A stretch of 64,000 nucleotides of DNA from Lingula anatina (lineage: Eukaryota; Brachiopoda; Lingulata; Lingulida; Lingulidae), in the NCBI RefSeq assembly GCF_001039355.2, contig NW_019774569.1, positions 485,515 through 549,514 on the forward strand, given 5' to 3'. The stretch's first letter is position 1. Every line of letters starts with the position of its first letter. The notes under the pieces were generated by a model. That model saw only the letters and a list, made by a program, of their open reading frames with translations, did not search any database and was not told where the DNA came from. Both the position numbers and the translations under genes were made by a program. Positions 24,250 through 36,660 of the stretch are shown here, in pieces.

Positions 24250-26103
24250 TCAAAGTTCCCAAGGCATGCGCAATGATTGAATTCTTCCAAATAAATTCAG
24301 TAATGTTGCACGTGATTGTGTTGAAAGAAGCTTAAAGTTGCCACCGAGCTTTTTTCGGGACAATTTTGTTAGTTACATATCACTGAAGCTTTGCATGTCG
24401 CACGAACATCATGCAAAATGCGCAAATAATTCATGTCACCAATTTAAGAACTAGAACAATTTTACATAGAAAACATTCAACATAATTTTTTTATTATAAT
24501 CATTTTGATCGGCAACTGCCCTGACGTTTTTATAACAAAGGGACAGAAATAAAGACGAGCTTGAAATGAAAACCCATACTTATTTTGCATCATTCAACCA
24601 AAAATCATCAGGACATTTTTGTACTCAAGAACATTTATCTGACCATGCATTGCTTGACAGGATGGCCATAATTGTTATACAGTAATACTGACAAACCTGG
24701 TATTAACTTACTTCAAGTTCACTCCCTGGTTCTTTCTGGGTCAAAGCACCTCATTATTAAAAGACATCGGTATTGAAACCGGTGAGGTCACAGGTCCAAC
24801 AGGTTCTTAAACACATGCTGGAGTGGTTTATTTAGCAGAGAGCTATCTTTAGTGAGATCATTTTGAGATTCCCAGCCGAATTTTACACCTCCAGTACAAC
24901 AAATTTAGTCGTCTAAGGTCTTCGATGGAAACTGCGTCCTTGAACCTCTGAAATTTGTCCAAATCGGTACCATTTCAGGACAGATCGGCAGGAAGGTCTT
25001 AATGCATGCATGCATCATAAATCGAAAAGTTTATCCCACACATTACAAACAAGCAATATACCCTGAGATACATAGCGAAGAAGTAAGGAATGACATTTCC
25101 CCTTTTTCTCGAAAAAATTGACATTCATTATAATCAATGACACCATGAAAAATAATCAAATACCTATGATATGAGAACGACGATTTGCGTGCGAAGAATA
25201 TTATTTTACTAAAAAAAAACATTCTTCAAAAACGATGCATTTTTACTCATTTTGAACAGACGATGGCTTTTTATTAACAAATGAACAGACGTAATTAATA
25301 GTTTGAAAAGAATAATTAACAGTATCCTAATCCATTCGGCCATTTTAGGACGCTCATTCTATAGTTTTTGAAATGATTACGCATCATTTGTTCACAAAAA
25401 ACATCTATACGACCATGCATTGACAATGACCCTGTTGAAGTCCCCAGTCGAGCAGGTTAAAATATGTGGAGAGAGGGAGTATTGTCTTCAGCACTTTAAA
25501 GTCTGGATGAAGGATTAGACGATGAAGCTATTTATTCAATCACTAAACATTTCAAGGCGTTCTGCACAAGTCTCACATTTTGGTGAAAATTGGCGTACTT
25601 AAAAACCAACTTGATACCTTTTATTTACTAAAAGATCGGCTCATTGTTTTGATGCAATTATCAATATTCAAATAACCTGGTTTACCTGTACATGTAGAAG
25701 TATTATCCACAAAGTTATAAATTGTGCATGTATGCGGTCGTTTTACACAACTGTACACATCTTAAAAACAAATGTACAACAAACCCTCATTCATGAAGCT
25801 TGGAGAATACTTAGAGGACAGAGTGCGAGTTATAAACTGAAAACAAAAACGTGAGATTTTACCTTAACATGTTACGTGGTGAAATAGATAATTTGGAGGA
25901 AAAAACAACAACGCAGTATGATCTATGTTTAATAGCATTTAAGAAGTGATCAGCTCTCTAATTATCCCTTGTATTTCATCATTACGTCGCAGTTTAGATA
26001 TGTTCACAGAATAAGCCAGAGAAACGAACGTGAACATCTAGAAAAATGCCAAACAGTGTCCTTGGTAGAGGGTAGTGATCCGAAGAGGGCAGATATATTC
26101 CTT

Positions 26104-26151
<48 letters not shown>

Positions 26152-26235
26152 AATAAAAACCAATGCAAACAATTCATGTCCGAGGGAATACAAGGTCAGG
26201 ATCTTAGTTTAGTATTAGAATGTTTTGATGTGCAG
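24250..26235. other. Upstream flank of gene A and intergenic DNA
   Basis: The first ~170 bases carry the promoter blocks shared by all copies. The remainder is non-coding; parts resemble 36770-37760 downstream of module B. A poly-T tract of about 41 bases lies at 26109-26149. No gene is seen. Confidence 0.55.
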
Positions 26236-26321
26236 ACTCCCGTTTCACAAAAAAAACTTAAGTCGGGTTCCCGGACTAAGAGCTTGGTTACCAACGTAAT
26301 AAAGTCCTTACGTCACTAAGT

Positions 26322-26942
26322 CCCCTTTCACAAAGAATCTAAAAGGCCGCTCACGTTTTTTTTTTCTTCGCTTCTGTCGACGAAGCCTAGCCACCTCGGG
26401 AGGAGACTTAAGTCGGCATGCTTAACTAAAAGTCAATAAATGAGAGTATTATCAACATACATTTTGAAAGTACATATAGCTTCGCCAAGATATTGTGTTA
26501 TAATATCTTTGAATGTTACTGTAATTTATTTATTTAAAAATAAATAAATAAATAAAATGCAACATCACCCAGCCGATCTTGGGTTTGTTTATACTTTTGA
26601 CCGCTAGGTGTCCGATGGCAGCGTTCAAGGATAAGCTAATTTTTACCGATACTTTAAAGTTGTAATAAAGTTTAACATAGTTCAATACCTATCTTAATTT
26701 ACGTTTTGACTGCTTTTATGGTTGACAAACGACCGTTCGCGGCCGAAACATCAAGGATTTTTGCATGTACACATCCTTTTCTGCAAGAGTTTCTCGTGCG
26801 TGTCGACTACCGCAAGCAAGCCAAGCTAAAACGTTAGAGTGTTAGTGAAACACTCCTCGACGACTGCAGCGCAGTCGACCTAGCTAGGTCACTCAGCTTG
26901 TGCTTGTCAACTATGGATTTAAGATTCTTTGTGAAACAGGGA
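26322..26942. mobile_element. ~620 bp MITE-like element, TTTCACAAAGAATCTAAA ends
   Basis: CCCCTTTCACAAAGAATCTAAA at 26322 is the inverse of TTTAAGATTCTTTGTGAAACAGGG at 26919-26942. A second partial copy of the left end (CCCGTTTCACAAA) lies at 26239. There is no coding frame inside. Confidence 0.6.
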
Positions 26943-26959
26943 CCAGGGCAAGTTGTAAC

Positions 26960-27560
26960 TGATCAATACACTTAGTGTCACAGAGAACCATGTTAAACTT
27001 CAACTTCAACTTCTTATTTTTGCCAAGTCAGATCTTAAAAAAGATAAAACCTTTCAAATAAAAGTTTATCTGAAGCGTAACATGTACTGCTATTATTATA
27101 CCAGCCTTCTGCATATAATACCAGTGACCATTCATTCAGAACGATTGCTTATAGTAGTTTTAATCCCTTCGGTGCCATCTGGGGTCGCAACCTGGAGATC
27201 TGATTACCCTGTGGTATGTGAGTGTCCTGAAGAGGAATGTGCGGAAACCTTCTCAAATATTATAATAGTTTAATCAAATGTGGAAAACTGGGCGCCTACT
27301 GCAGAGACAAAATGGCGATAAGTCCTCTAAGAATGCCCTTCAGAGAAAGCTATTAAAGATTCGGCTTCTGACTGCCTGGTCGTGCTATTTAGTCATTTTA
27401 TGAAGCCGCCTTTGCAGCCCATGAAAATTTTCACCAAGTGTTGTGAAGTGCAGCATGTAGAACACAATTTATCTTGTCAAAGTAGTGAGTGTGAGGCATG
27501 GTTTTCTGTGACACAAAGTTTATCGATTGATCATATTTTAACCTGGAATGAGTTTCAATT
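26960..27560. repeat. Duplicated segment, copy also at 39340-40070
   Basis: The motif series AAAGATAAAACCTTTC, AAGTTTATCTGAAGCG, CATTCATTCAGAA, AATGCCCTTCAGA and AAGATTC recurs in the same order at 39340-40070. Interrupted open frames in both copies do not line up as a gene; a very old pseudogene cannot be excluded. Confidence 0.6.
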
Positions 27561-28360
27561 TAGTCAGAGAAAATAATGTACATGTAGTATTTCTGTAGTA
27601 GGTATGGGAACCCAGTCAAAGTAACTAAAAGTTACATGGTGGGAGAACCAGGCTCATGCAGCGATCTATATGTAGGCCTACAATTCTTTCGCCACTGTAG
27701 TATGGTGGATTGTGTAGTGACTAAAGGACAAAATATTATACGTGAAGAGGTAAGTTATGTCAATGTGACGAAGTATTAGGTACCGGTAATGTAACTGACT
27801 GCTTGCTGTCATACTTTAAAAACGAAGCCGGTTTCAAAAGTAGCACAAGGTGGGGCTGAACTGCATGCAAGCATCCCTGTGTCCTTGGTACTAAAGACTT
27901 AGCATGAAAATTCACCCACATCACTATTGTCATTGACCGACAAGAACAGAAAGACTCGGTCCATGTCTTAGTGAGTGCCCCGAAAAGGAAGTCCTCAATG
28001 TTAATGCAACACGGGCGTGCTTAATATATGGTTCATGACTCTCCACCGAAAAGAATACGAGTACTTTTCATTCTTAACGACTTACTGGTATTTAATTAAA
28101 TACTTCAAAGATTAGATATTTAACAAAACACATGCTGAGAATATACTGTATTTTATTGCACCTCCACAAGAAGTCTTCAAATCCCTTACATTACGGTGTC
28201 TCAGATTTCTGTTTAATTGAGAAGGTAAAATTTGCACGAAGGAAATCACTGTGTATTAACAGAATCAGCATCTTCATGTTGTCCATACTGTTTGATGATT
28301 GACGATTGAGGGTTGGGTTGTTTGCATGAATTATGCATGAATCATGTACAAACTTGACAC
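27561..28360. other. Intergenic DNA, no gene seen
   Basis: No supported feature between the duplicated segment and the MITE at 28364. Confidence 0.5.
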
Positions 28361-28363
28361 TTA

Positions 28364-28578
28364 GACCCCATTTCCAGAGATTAGATCGATCTAATTTAGA
28401 TCGACCTAACTCCCTGGGGGTTGACGCTAAATAGCTGTCAGCCGAGCGGACACGAAAGTGTATTACCCCCTTGCAGCTTGTAGTAGGCGGGACGGACATT
28501 TAAGCCGGACTATCTGACAGTAATCTAGTGAGACTCCCCGCGGGGATAGATCGATCTAAAAGCTCTGGGAATACAGCC
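28364..28578. mobile_element. ~215 bp MITE with AGATCGATCT-rich ends, TTA target site
   Basis: Left end GACCCCATTTCCAGAGATTAGATCGATC and right end (inverse) GGCTGTATTCCCAGAGC..TTAGATCGATC are imperfect inverted repeats flanked by TTA (28361-28363 and 28579-28581). Other copies lie at 61140-61399, 61403-61612, 48287-48440 (partial) and 51718-52326 (interrupted). A 3 bp TWA-type target site suits Harbinger-related MITEs. The open frame across it is spurious. Confidence 0.8.
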
Positions 28579-28909
28579 TTAATATGGAATATTTCAGTTT
28601 TAAAGGTATGCCTAGGTTAAAGTGCGTTCTTTTTTGATAAAATTCAGATCTCATATAAGATATCTGACTGACGAAGTGTGAAGTCAGGTGTGTCGCTACC
28701 AATTAACTGACTACCAAGTCTGTTGCACTCTGCATTATGTAATCTGCAATGATTTAATTGGCTGGTGCTCCTTTGGGCTGGTCAAAGCTTGGCTTTGGCG
28801 AAGCATGATTCTGTCAAAAAAGTATCCATATGTCGGCAACTACTGCATAGAAGGATTAAAAATTTGCATGCAAGCGGTCGGTTTTGCAGTGCGTAAAATG
28901 AGTTAAACA

Positions 28910-29745
28910 ATGTTTCACAAAAATGTTAATCTGTGCCAGAATGGCGCGAAAAAGACAGACATTGCCAGACAGATTATTGTGTCAAACGGAATGGTCTGCA
29001 CAGTTTTATGGAGTTATGCCCAGACTGATGTACCTACACAGAGGGCAACTCCCAATGTATTGACATCTTGCCCCCAGGGTACAGGACTCACTGTCCTTCA
29101 GGGTATGCTGCTGCAACTAAACAAAACCCACCCAGTCCGTTCAGAATGAAGGGCAAATTGTGACCAAAACGCGTTTTTAAAGGTTCTTAGCGAATATCAA
29201 ACTGGTTTTAGCAGGTTAGGATACCAAACGACCTCTGAGGAGCCACTGTAAATAGCAAAACAGCGTCATCTGTTTCTCTAATGAATTGTGGACCATGACC
29301 GTTTCTGGGTAGAACACTGAAACCGCGTGTCTTTCTTTATTGAGGTCAGATTTCACTTGTACCGCTTAACTGGTCAAAACAGAGTTTACAGAAATCCTGC
29401 AGAGGCCTACGACAAGGCGTGTGCCGCTTCTAAAGTGACTAGGGTCATTGACAGCGTCAGTATTTGGAGTGGATACCACATTGGTGCCAAAACATCAATG
29501 GTAGTCATTGATGAAAACCTAAACCAGATGAAATAAAGGAATAATCTGGGAACCATTTGACTATCATTTGATAGGGGGCATTTTAGGAACAATTTTAGGT
29601 TACACGATGAGATTGCCGGTTCACACAGAGCACTTTTAATAGCAGATAACTTACAGAGCCAAGGGATTGAGCAGATACATTGGTCATCAAAATCGAATCA
29701 ACGGCCTGCATGCCCTACAACTAAACTGAACCAAATTGGACAAGT
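28910..29745 (+). pseudogene. Tc1-like transposase pseudogene
   Basis: Collinear remnants are found in shifting frames. A helix-turn-helix-like KKTDIARQIIVSN lies near 28950. The catalytic-core part YRLTGQNRVYRNPAEAYDKA with IWSGYHIGAKTSMVVIDENL lies at 29340-29535. Near 29620-29700 the frame reads HRALLIADNLQSQGIEQIHW. These correspond in order to Tc1/mariner transposases. The DE-type acidic residues are degraded and several frameshifts are needed, so it is dead. Confidence 0.75.
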
Positions 29746-31328
29746 TTTGACTGTTGCCTTGAATTTTTTTTTTTCCAGATTAAACTCTAAAAACCTATCC
29801 TAAGGAATACCTTGCCACTTGAAAGCTCTGGTAGCAGCCAGATGAGTTTAGGTATAACAGCAACCGTTGCTGTGACAAGACACTGACATGAGGGTCCTTT
29901 GTGGGGCGTAAAACTCTTTTAACGAAAATTTCGAAAATATGGAGATCCAAAATATCGCTTTCAATGGTTGTCGTGTGACTTAAAATAGGCAATGCATTAT
30001 TATTTGCCTCACTGGCGAATCCAATTAATGAACTGATGTCACAATGACATCAAAGGGATAAAGAAAAGTTATTAGAACACGATTTTAATCCTTATTTCCA
30101 TTTATCAGTCAGCAAAATAGGAAAAAACTGATGAAAATTAATTCGGAAAAAAATATTCCATATAAAAAATGTCAAGTCTGTATTATAGACAAATAAACAT
30201 TTCATAGAATAATAATCCCTGTTTTTACCTGACCGTTTTGAGATATTTATTTAGTTAGTCAAATGGGTGTTAACGTTGTGTAAGTTTTTAAATAGTGACA
30301 AATAGTTAATGACGTTAAAGCAGGTGTCTTGGATTGTGTTAGCTGAACCAATTCACGTTTCCTAAACACATTCAGGTTTTAAGCAAATTTATGATAATAT
30401 TTGCAACGCAGGTGATGGATTTTAATAACTCGTAATAATTTCCGCCCAACATGGGCTTTTGAAACTCTGAAATATTATATTAATAAAATAAGAATAGAAA
30501 AAATCTGTTTACCAACATTTCGTTCTCACCCAGAAGTATTCGGCTCCAGGTCACAATCTGAGACGGTATGTTTTTCTCACACTCTCTAGGAAAAACGCGG
30601 CTCAAAAGATAGAGTAACATTGATATAGAATTTAAATAACAATGATAATAATAATTGTATTTTGATAACGATTTGTTATCATAAAACATAAATGCAATCA
30701 TGGATCACAATAACAATGCATTCTTTTCTCAATACGTTTTTAATGCTTGGTTTTCAATTCTTTCTTCAGCTTTTTCCAGCATCCTGCCGGTTATCACAGT
30801 CAACATCAGGCCTACCCAACTACATGTACCATACGAGGCACCGAAGGATCCGGAATTCACTCGTAGATCAGATCGCGCTCCTGGTTTTCAAGGTGTGTAT
30901 CAGTGCGTATTTCACAGTATCATAACCCAAGACAAATTTTATACGATGACCGCAAGCTCTACACACCCAAACCCAATATAGAGGTGCATTTCACATGCTG
31001 AAGTGTCAAAAAATAAAAATGAATGAGTTCAAAATTGTATTCAATATTTCAAAACATATATGTGTATAGAACAAAAATCCACGACTGTCTCAACTGAAAT
31101 TCAATTTTTATATTTTACCATGTCTTTAACATTACGCAATAACGTATACTGGTAACGTTTGTTCCAAAAAACGTACGGTAACGTATGTTCCTTGACATTT
31201 AATTTTCATTTTTATGCTGCGTTCCGATATATTTTTTAGTGGTTCAGTCATGGTAAATTAGACATGACGTAAGGACGTTTTTATAAATATTTAAACTGTA
31301 TCTCAAGGAGCTTTGCGTCATGGCTTAA
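29746..31328. other. Intergenic DNA with one solo transposon end
   Basis: At about 30810-30960 there is a single diverged end (CAGGCCTACCCAACTA... CAAGGTGTGTATCAG) related to the 964 bp element at 12346-13309. Nothing else is supported. Confidence 0.55.
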
Positions 31329-31865
31329 AGGGGCCCGCACACGGTGAGCAAGAGATCAAAAAAATCAAACACGTGAAAAAGTTTGCTCAGCCGCGCGAGA
31401 GGCAAAAATCTCACCAAAATACCCCCGCACACGATGAGAAAACGGCGCAGCGCAAGTGGTGCGCGCCAAATGCTCACCGTGTTTGATTTTTTTGGTCTCT
31501 TGAGGCAAATGTCTCAGCGTGTGCAGGGTGCAAGCGCCGATTGCTCACGCCATGCTGACAATGCACATGTGCCAGTAGCCGGAAACAAACAAAAATGGCA
31601 GCCCCCAGCGAAGTCAACAAAAATTTACACAGTTATAGTTAGTCTGATTGATTAACGTGGTCACCATTATCCATTACTATCAGAGAAAAACAACAATATG
31701 TAATGTTTCCTTAAACACATGATCCCACAGTTCGAAGTGCGTCCGCTAGGGGCAGGCCGGGAGGCACCTCTGCTGAGCAAAGAGCGCAGCGTTTGCGGGG
31801 AGCTGAGGAGCCCGAGCATCTTGCTCAGCGCAATTGGCGCTTACCGTGTGCGGGGTGCTTAGAAA
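31329..31865. mobile_element. ~535 bp MITE-like element, GCCCGCACACGGTGAGC ends
   Basis: GGGCCCGCACACGGTGAGC at the left faces GCTTACCGTGTGCGGGGTGC at the right; further internal sub-repeats (CGCACACGATGAG, GCTCACCGTG) are present. It is more GC-rich than its surroundings. The open frames inside are not gene-like. Confidence 0.6.
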
Positions 31866-32560
31866 AATTGTCAAAATGTTTCATTTTGTTCAAGTACTTG
31901 TGTGCAAGAGATACAATGTTTTCTTTTGCTGACCGAACAATATATTGTGGTCCCATGATAACATGTAGTTTGACATTTCTGATATAATATTTGGATCATG
32001 AAGGGAATTTTTTTTTTTATTATTTAATGCTTATTTTACTGTCGATATGTTGTATTTTCCCCATTTTTTTAAATATTCTGTGACAAGCAAACTAAAGTCG
32101 CTCAAAAACAATTAACTGCTCTATACAGAAGATTATTATAATTTTTAGCAACGTTATAGGGGCCTACTTGTAGGAGATAAATCAATGACCAAAACCAGTG
32201 ATGACTGAATTTCCAAAGTGAGTAGAACGCTTCACAGTTGGACGTTTTGTATTTGTGACAGTAAAGTATGTTCCTTTTTGGGGTAAAATGATGAATTATT
32301 TTTAATTATTCATGGTTCCAGCCTCCAGGAGAGTGAAACTTTTATACAAGCTTCTTCATGTGGGACGCTAAAATAATCAAACACAGTTAGCAATCTGTGC
32401 AGTAAATATTTTTAACTAGAGGATCAGAGAGGCAATACCGCCTCCGAATATTGTACCACCAGCTGGAATAAGTGCATTCGTATAGACCCCCCCCCACCAC
32501 CACCACCAGTATTGTGCTTGACAAGCTGTAAAAATGCAATCAACAAGAATTCTCAAAATA
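31866..32560. other. Intergenic DNA, no gene seen
   Basis: AT-rich with no supported feature; contains a short polypurine/C-rich patch at about 32489-32500. Confidence 0.5.
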
Positions 32561-32561
32561 T

Positions 32562-32565
<4 letters not shown>

Positions 32566-32650
<85 letters not shown>
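32566..32650. repeat. Poly-A followed by (AT)n microsatellite
   Basis: A run of about 30 A is followed by about 27 AT units, directly before the satellite array. Confidence 0.95.
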
Positions 32651-32652
<2 letters not shown>

Positions 32653-32654
32653 CT

Positions 32655-34035
32655 AAAAATGGTGCAATCAAAGTTCAGTTCATCGTAAGGTAGGTCCAAG
32701 GTTAATTTCAAGGTCACAGTAAATTTCCAGTATATGACTTCCTATTCAAGTTCAATAGTAACTATGGACCTATCTCTGCCAGTTTTGGAGTTTAAACGAA
32801 ACCAAAATTTGTAAAGTTCGATTCGTGATGAAAAGTAGGTCAAAGGTCAATTTTAAGGTCACAGTAAATTGCCTCTAATGAATTTCTATTGAAATTCAAT
32901 AGTAACTATGGGCGTATCTCTGCCAGTTTTAGAATTAAAAGCATTAAAAAAGTGCAAAGTTCAGTTCATGGTGTAAAGTAGGTCAAAGGCCAATGTCAAG
33001 GTCAGAGTAAGATTACAAGTATATGACTTCCTCTTCAACTTCAATAGTAACTATGGACCTATCTCTGCCAGGTTTGGAGTTAAAAGGGAAAGAAATTATC
33101 AAAGTTCAGTTCATGGTGATAAGTAGGTCAAAGGTCAATTTTAAGGTCACAGTAAATTGCTTCTAATGACTTTCTATTCAAATTCAATAGTAACTATGGG
33201 CGTATTTTTGCCAGTTTTGGAGATAAAAGGAAACTAAAATTTGAAGTTAAGTTCATGGTAAAAAGTAGGTCAAAGGTCAAGTTTAAGGTCACAGTAAATT
33301 GCCTCTGATGACTTCATATTCAAATTCAATAATAACTATGGACGTATCATTGCCAGTCTTGGAGATAAAAGGGAACCAAAATTTGCAAAGTTCAATTCAT
33401 GATAAAAAGTAGGTCAAAGGTCAATTTCAAGGTCACATTTAGATTGCCAGTATATTACTTTCTATTCAAGTTCAATAGTAACTATGGACCTATCTCTGAT
33501 AGTTTTGGAGATAAAAGGAGACAAAATTTGCCAAGTTCAGTTCATGGTTAAAAGTAGGTCAAAGGTCAATTTTAAGGTCACAGTAAATTGCCTCTAATGA
33601 CTTTCTTTTCAAAATCAATAGTAACTATGGGCGTATCTCTACCAGTTTTGAAAATAAAAGCATTGAAAAGTTGCAAAGTTCAGTTTATGGTGTAAAGTAG
33701 GTCAAAGGTCAATGTCAAGGTCACAGTAAGATTACAAGTATATGACTTCCTATTCAACTTCAATAGTAACTATGGACCTATCTCTGCCAGTTTTGGAGTG
33801 AAAAGGGAAAGAAATTAGCAAAGTTCAGTTCATGGTGATAAGTAGGTCAAAAGTCAATTTTAAGGTCACAGTAAATTGCCTCTAATGACTTTCTATTCAA
33901 ATTCAATAGTAACTATGGACGTATCATTGCCAGTTTTGGAGATAAAAGGAAACCAAAATTTGCAAAGTTCAACTCATGATTAAAAGTGGGTCAAAGGTCA
34001 ATTTCAAGGTCACATTTAGATTGCCAGTATATGAC
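32655..34035. repeat. ~144 bp satellite array with AGGTCA direct repeats
   Basis: About 9.5 units with period close to 144 bp; the AGGTCAAAGGTCA core occurs at 32837, 33125, 33267, 33411, 33556 and 33699, with one-base variants at 32980, 33844 and 33988. Each unit also has CAAGGTCACA and a CTATTCAARTTCAATAGTAACTATGG block. Single diverged units occur at about 12200-12330, 15695-15840 and 60730-61030. The array ends where module B begins. Confidence 0.92.
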
Positions 34036-36660
34036 TTCGAGCCTCGTGAACATATACTGTTTAAGTGCTTCTTTTATGGTCTAGCTTTTTGTAACCTGAG
34101 TGGCCACCGTATTCTGGACATTTTTCTAAGCACCCAACTTCCCCCATATCTCCAACTTGGTGCCAAACTGTATTAGTCTATAAGATGTGACAGGAAAATA
34201 TGTTAAGAAATGGACATGCTACCCCATTTTTTACGCATGTGAAATATTGGGAGTGTTATGTTCTCCAAATGTCCTAGAAAGATGAGAGTGAGTACTGCTA
34301 TACAGCCAAGCCAGTCCCTTCAAAATCAAAAAAGGTCAAATTAGCCTTATCACCGGCTTTGATTTCATGAATTTATGGTAGCGTAAACCGAAATTTTCTC
34401 ACAAATTAATCAAAGTGCCGCGTACTTTTTTTTACACTCGAAAGTAATCCGGACAGCTTCACACTGTATTTGGAGACACGACAAAAAAGTATATCATTTA
34501 AGGCCGGTGATAGGGTTAAATACGCTTAAAATCATGTTTTTGAGTTTTTTGTGTGTTTATATTAATCAAAAAAGTATCTAACGTTGGATGTAATAACTTT
34601 TATGAATTTGCATCGCAAAATGTGTCTTTTGATGAGTTTTTCAACCGGCACGCGCCCCAGTCAGGCTGACAACTAAGCCACGCCTCTGTTACTAAGGGCC
34701 GTTGCCATGAGGGGGTCGGAGCACAGTTAATGAGTTATAAGCCGATTACGTGTGCGGTAATAGGTCATAAGTCTTACATCAGCTTAGCAGCGAAGAAGTC
34801 TAGCTAGTATACTATGGGGAAGAGAAAAGTTCGTGTTAAAAGTCCATTTCCAGAGGAAAGAAAGAAAATTTTGAAAGAGAGTAGGGCCTATGCGTGGCGG
34901 TTGGGGAAAACCGGCCCTATTTGTTCAGTCGGATAACTGATTTCTGTATACCTAATAAATGGGTGAAAGAGTTNCCTCATAACATTAGCGAAAGACTATT
35001 AAGAAAACAACCAAAATAGCTCTAAGATTTTATTTCAGATGTTAGGCAATTTGCACTTTGAAATTTATAGTAAGAATCTAACCATTTCTACATCAATATT
35101 TTTCAAATAATTAAAACGACAATACTTGAAAGGAAAATTAATGAACAAAGAGAATAATAAACCGTGTACGTGTGCGTGAGTGTGATTGTGTGTTTGCATG
35201 CATGTGTGCCTGTTTGTGGCAATCTTCCTTTCGCTATCTACCATGGTTGTTCTCAGAACTCGGGTTCACTCAAACTAATTCCGAAATATTTGATTGTTTT
35301 TGAAACCCGAAATATGAAACTGTCAAACCTAATCGTTTTTCATTAAAGTTGTGTCTGAATATATGCACTTGAAATTTTGTCATCAGTGTGCTCCTTTCTT
35401 TCTCTTTCTCATTGCTGTCATCAAAACATGGGTCGACTCGTTCATTCTTCATCATCATCACCATCATTTTCATCATCAACACTGTTGTCATCGTTGTCAG
35501 CCTCCAATCGTACCAACTTTTGAAGGAGCTAAAATGTCGATAACATTTGCCTGTGTAATCGCTTTTATATTGTGCAGAACGCTACTGCTGCAGTGCTTCT
35601 TATGAAAAAATTATAATTTCTATCTACACATTCCACCCCACAATGTTTACTAAAAATAGAAATTACTGTGATTTATGCACACAGATTTTAGAAATACAGT
35701 CACACTAAAATGATTATACTTTAAAATGACATGAAATGATTATTTTGCAGACAGTAAAAACAATTTATTGTTAAATTTTCTTTGCAGTATCATTTGAAAA
35801 ATTGTCACCAGAATGACTTCAGTAAACACAAAAGAGATGGAATGTTGTGTTTTAAGAAATAGTATGAAACGAATAACATACGATCATTTCAGGAAAAATA
35901 CATCAAAAAGCTTCAGTTATGCTCCGCTGATGATTTAATGATGACAACTGCTCAGATCAACCAAATACCGGTTTAGAAGTGATCGAATAATGCTCCGTGT
36001 GAAAGTTCTTACCTCGTCGCTGGCTCTCTCTTCCGCTTCTTGACCGTCTTCTACTGCAGTGCTATCGCCAAAACGGCGACGACGGCGACTAAGGAATCGG
36101 CGGCGTCTGCGGCGGCGACGCGAATTACCTAAAAGTCGTATTAACAAAAAACTTTCTCTTCAGTAATATGAATGTGCTCTCAACTGCTTTGCCAAAAATA
36201 TCTTCCCATGTCTATAACAATATTTATATATTATTCATTAGTACATAAAATTATGTTTATGACAAAACTAGTAAATTTTCGTAAGGAATGATTAAACAAA
36301 CAACTCAATGAAGACTAAGAAACTAAATCAAGACAATTTTATTCATCAATTTAGCCCACATGCTTACCTTCTGATTCCTCAAACATCTCCACTAAGAGCA
36401 TAATGGCCAAAAGCACGGCGAACCACTTCAGCTTGTTCATAGTGAATGTTGGTGTAGTTACGGGATAGCAGGAGTCTTTTCAACGGCCACGCACAAACTG
36501 AAGGCGAAAACGCCCAACTCTCAGTTTTGTAGCCCTGAAAATGTCAAAGTTCCCAAGACATGCGCAATAAGTGTAATCTACAAAATAAATTTACTAATGC
36601 TGAACGTGATTGTGCTGAAAGAAGGCATGACGTTGTTGCCTAGGTTTTTCGAAGTTAGCT
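34036..36660. repeat. Cluster duplication module B
   Basis: Colinear with module A (21985-24420) and carries peptide gene B. At 34503-34973 it has unrelated DNA beginning TTAAGGCCGGTGATAGGG and ending at an N (34974), with a short frame MGKRKVRVKSPFPEERKK inside (34814 onward) that may be the start of a transposon protein. Module A has about 100 bp of ordinary module sequence there. Confidence 0.75.
35442..36440 (-). CDS. Arg-rich cationic peptide precursor, copy B
   Basis: Exons on the minus strand are 36440-36368 (73 nt), 36128-36013 (116 nt) and 35528-35442 (87 nt): 276 nt, 91 residues. The signal exon differs from copy A by one residue (EESE for DESE). The cationic block is NS, eight Arg, FLS, five Arg, F, with no Cys. 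It is followed by the GDSTAVED linker, QEAEERASDE, and an exon 3 tail LLQKLVRLEADNDDNS ending in an Asp/Glu run. The Arg runs end in polybasic sites that furin-like proteases could cut before GDSTAVED. Antimicrobial or host-defence activity is inferred from architecture. Confidence 0.84.

Larger units (their letters stand above)
21985..24420. repeat. Cluster duplication module A
   Basis: The module aligns colinearly with 34036-36660 (module B) from about GCCTCGTGAACATA to beyond the promoter of the peptide gene. It carries peptide gene A on the minus strand. Relative to B it contains a LINE fragment insertion at 22340-22716. Related but more diverged modules occur at 42.8-44.2, 45.1-46.1, 48.9-51.5 (inverted) and 54.5-57.3 kb. 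Confidence 0.8.

Noticed and set aside
28191-28499. 102-codon minus-strand frame
   Set aside because: Runs across the AGATCGATCT-family MITE and has no relation to other copies at protein level.
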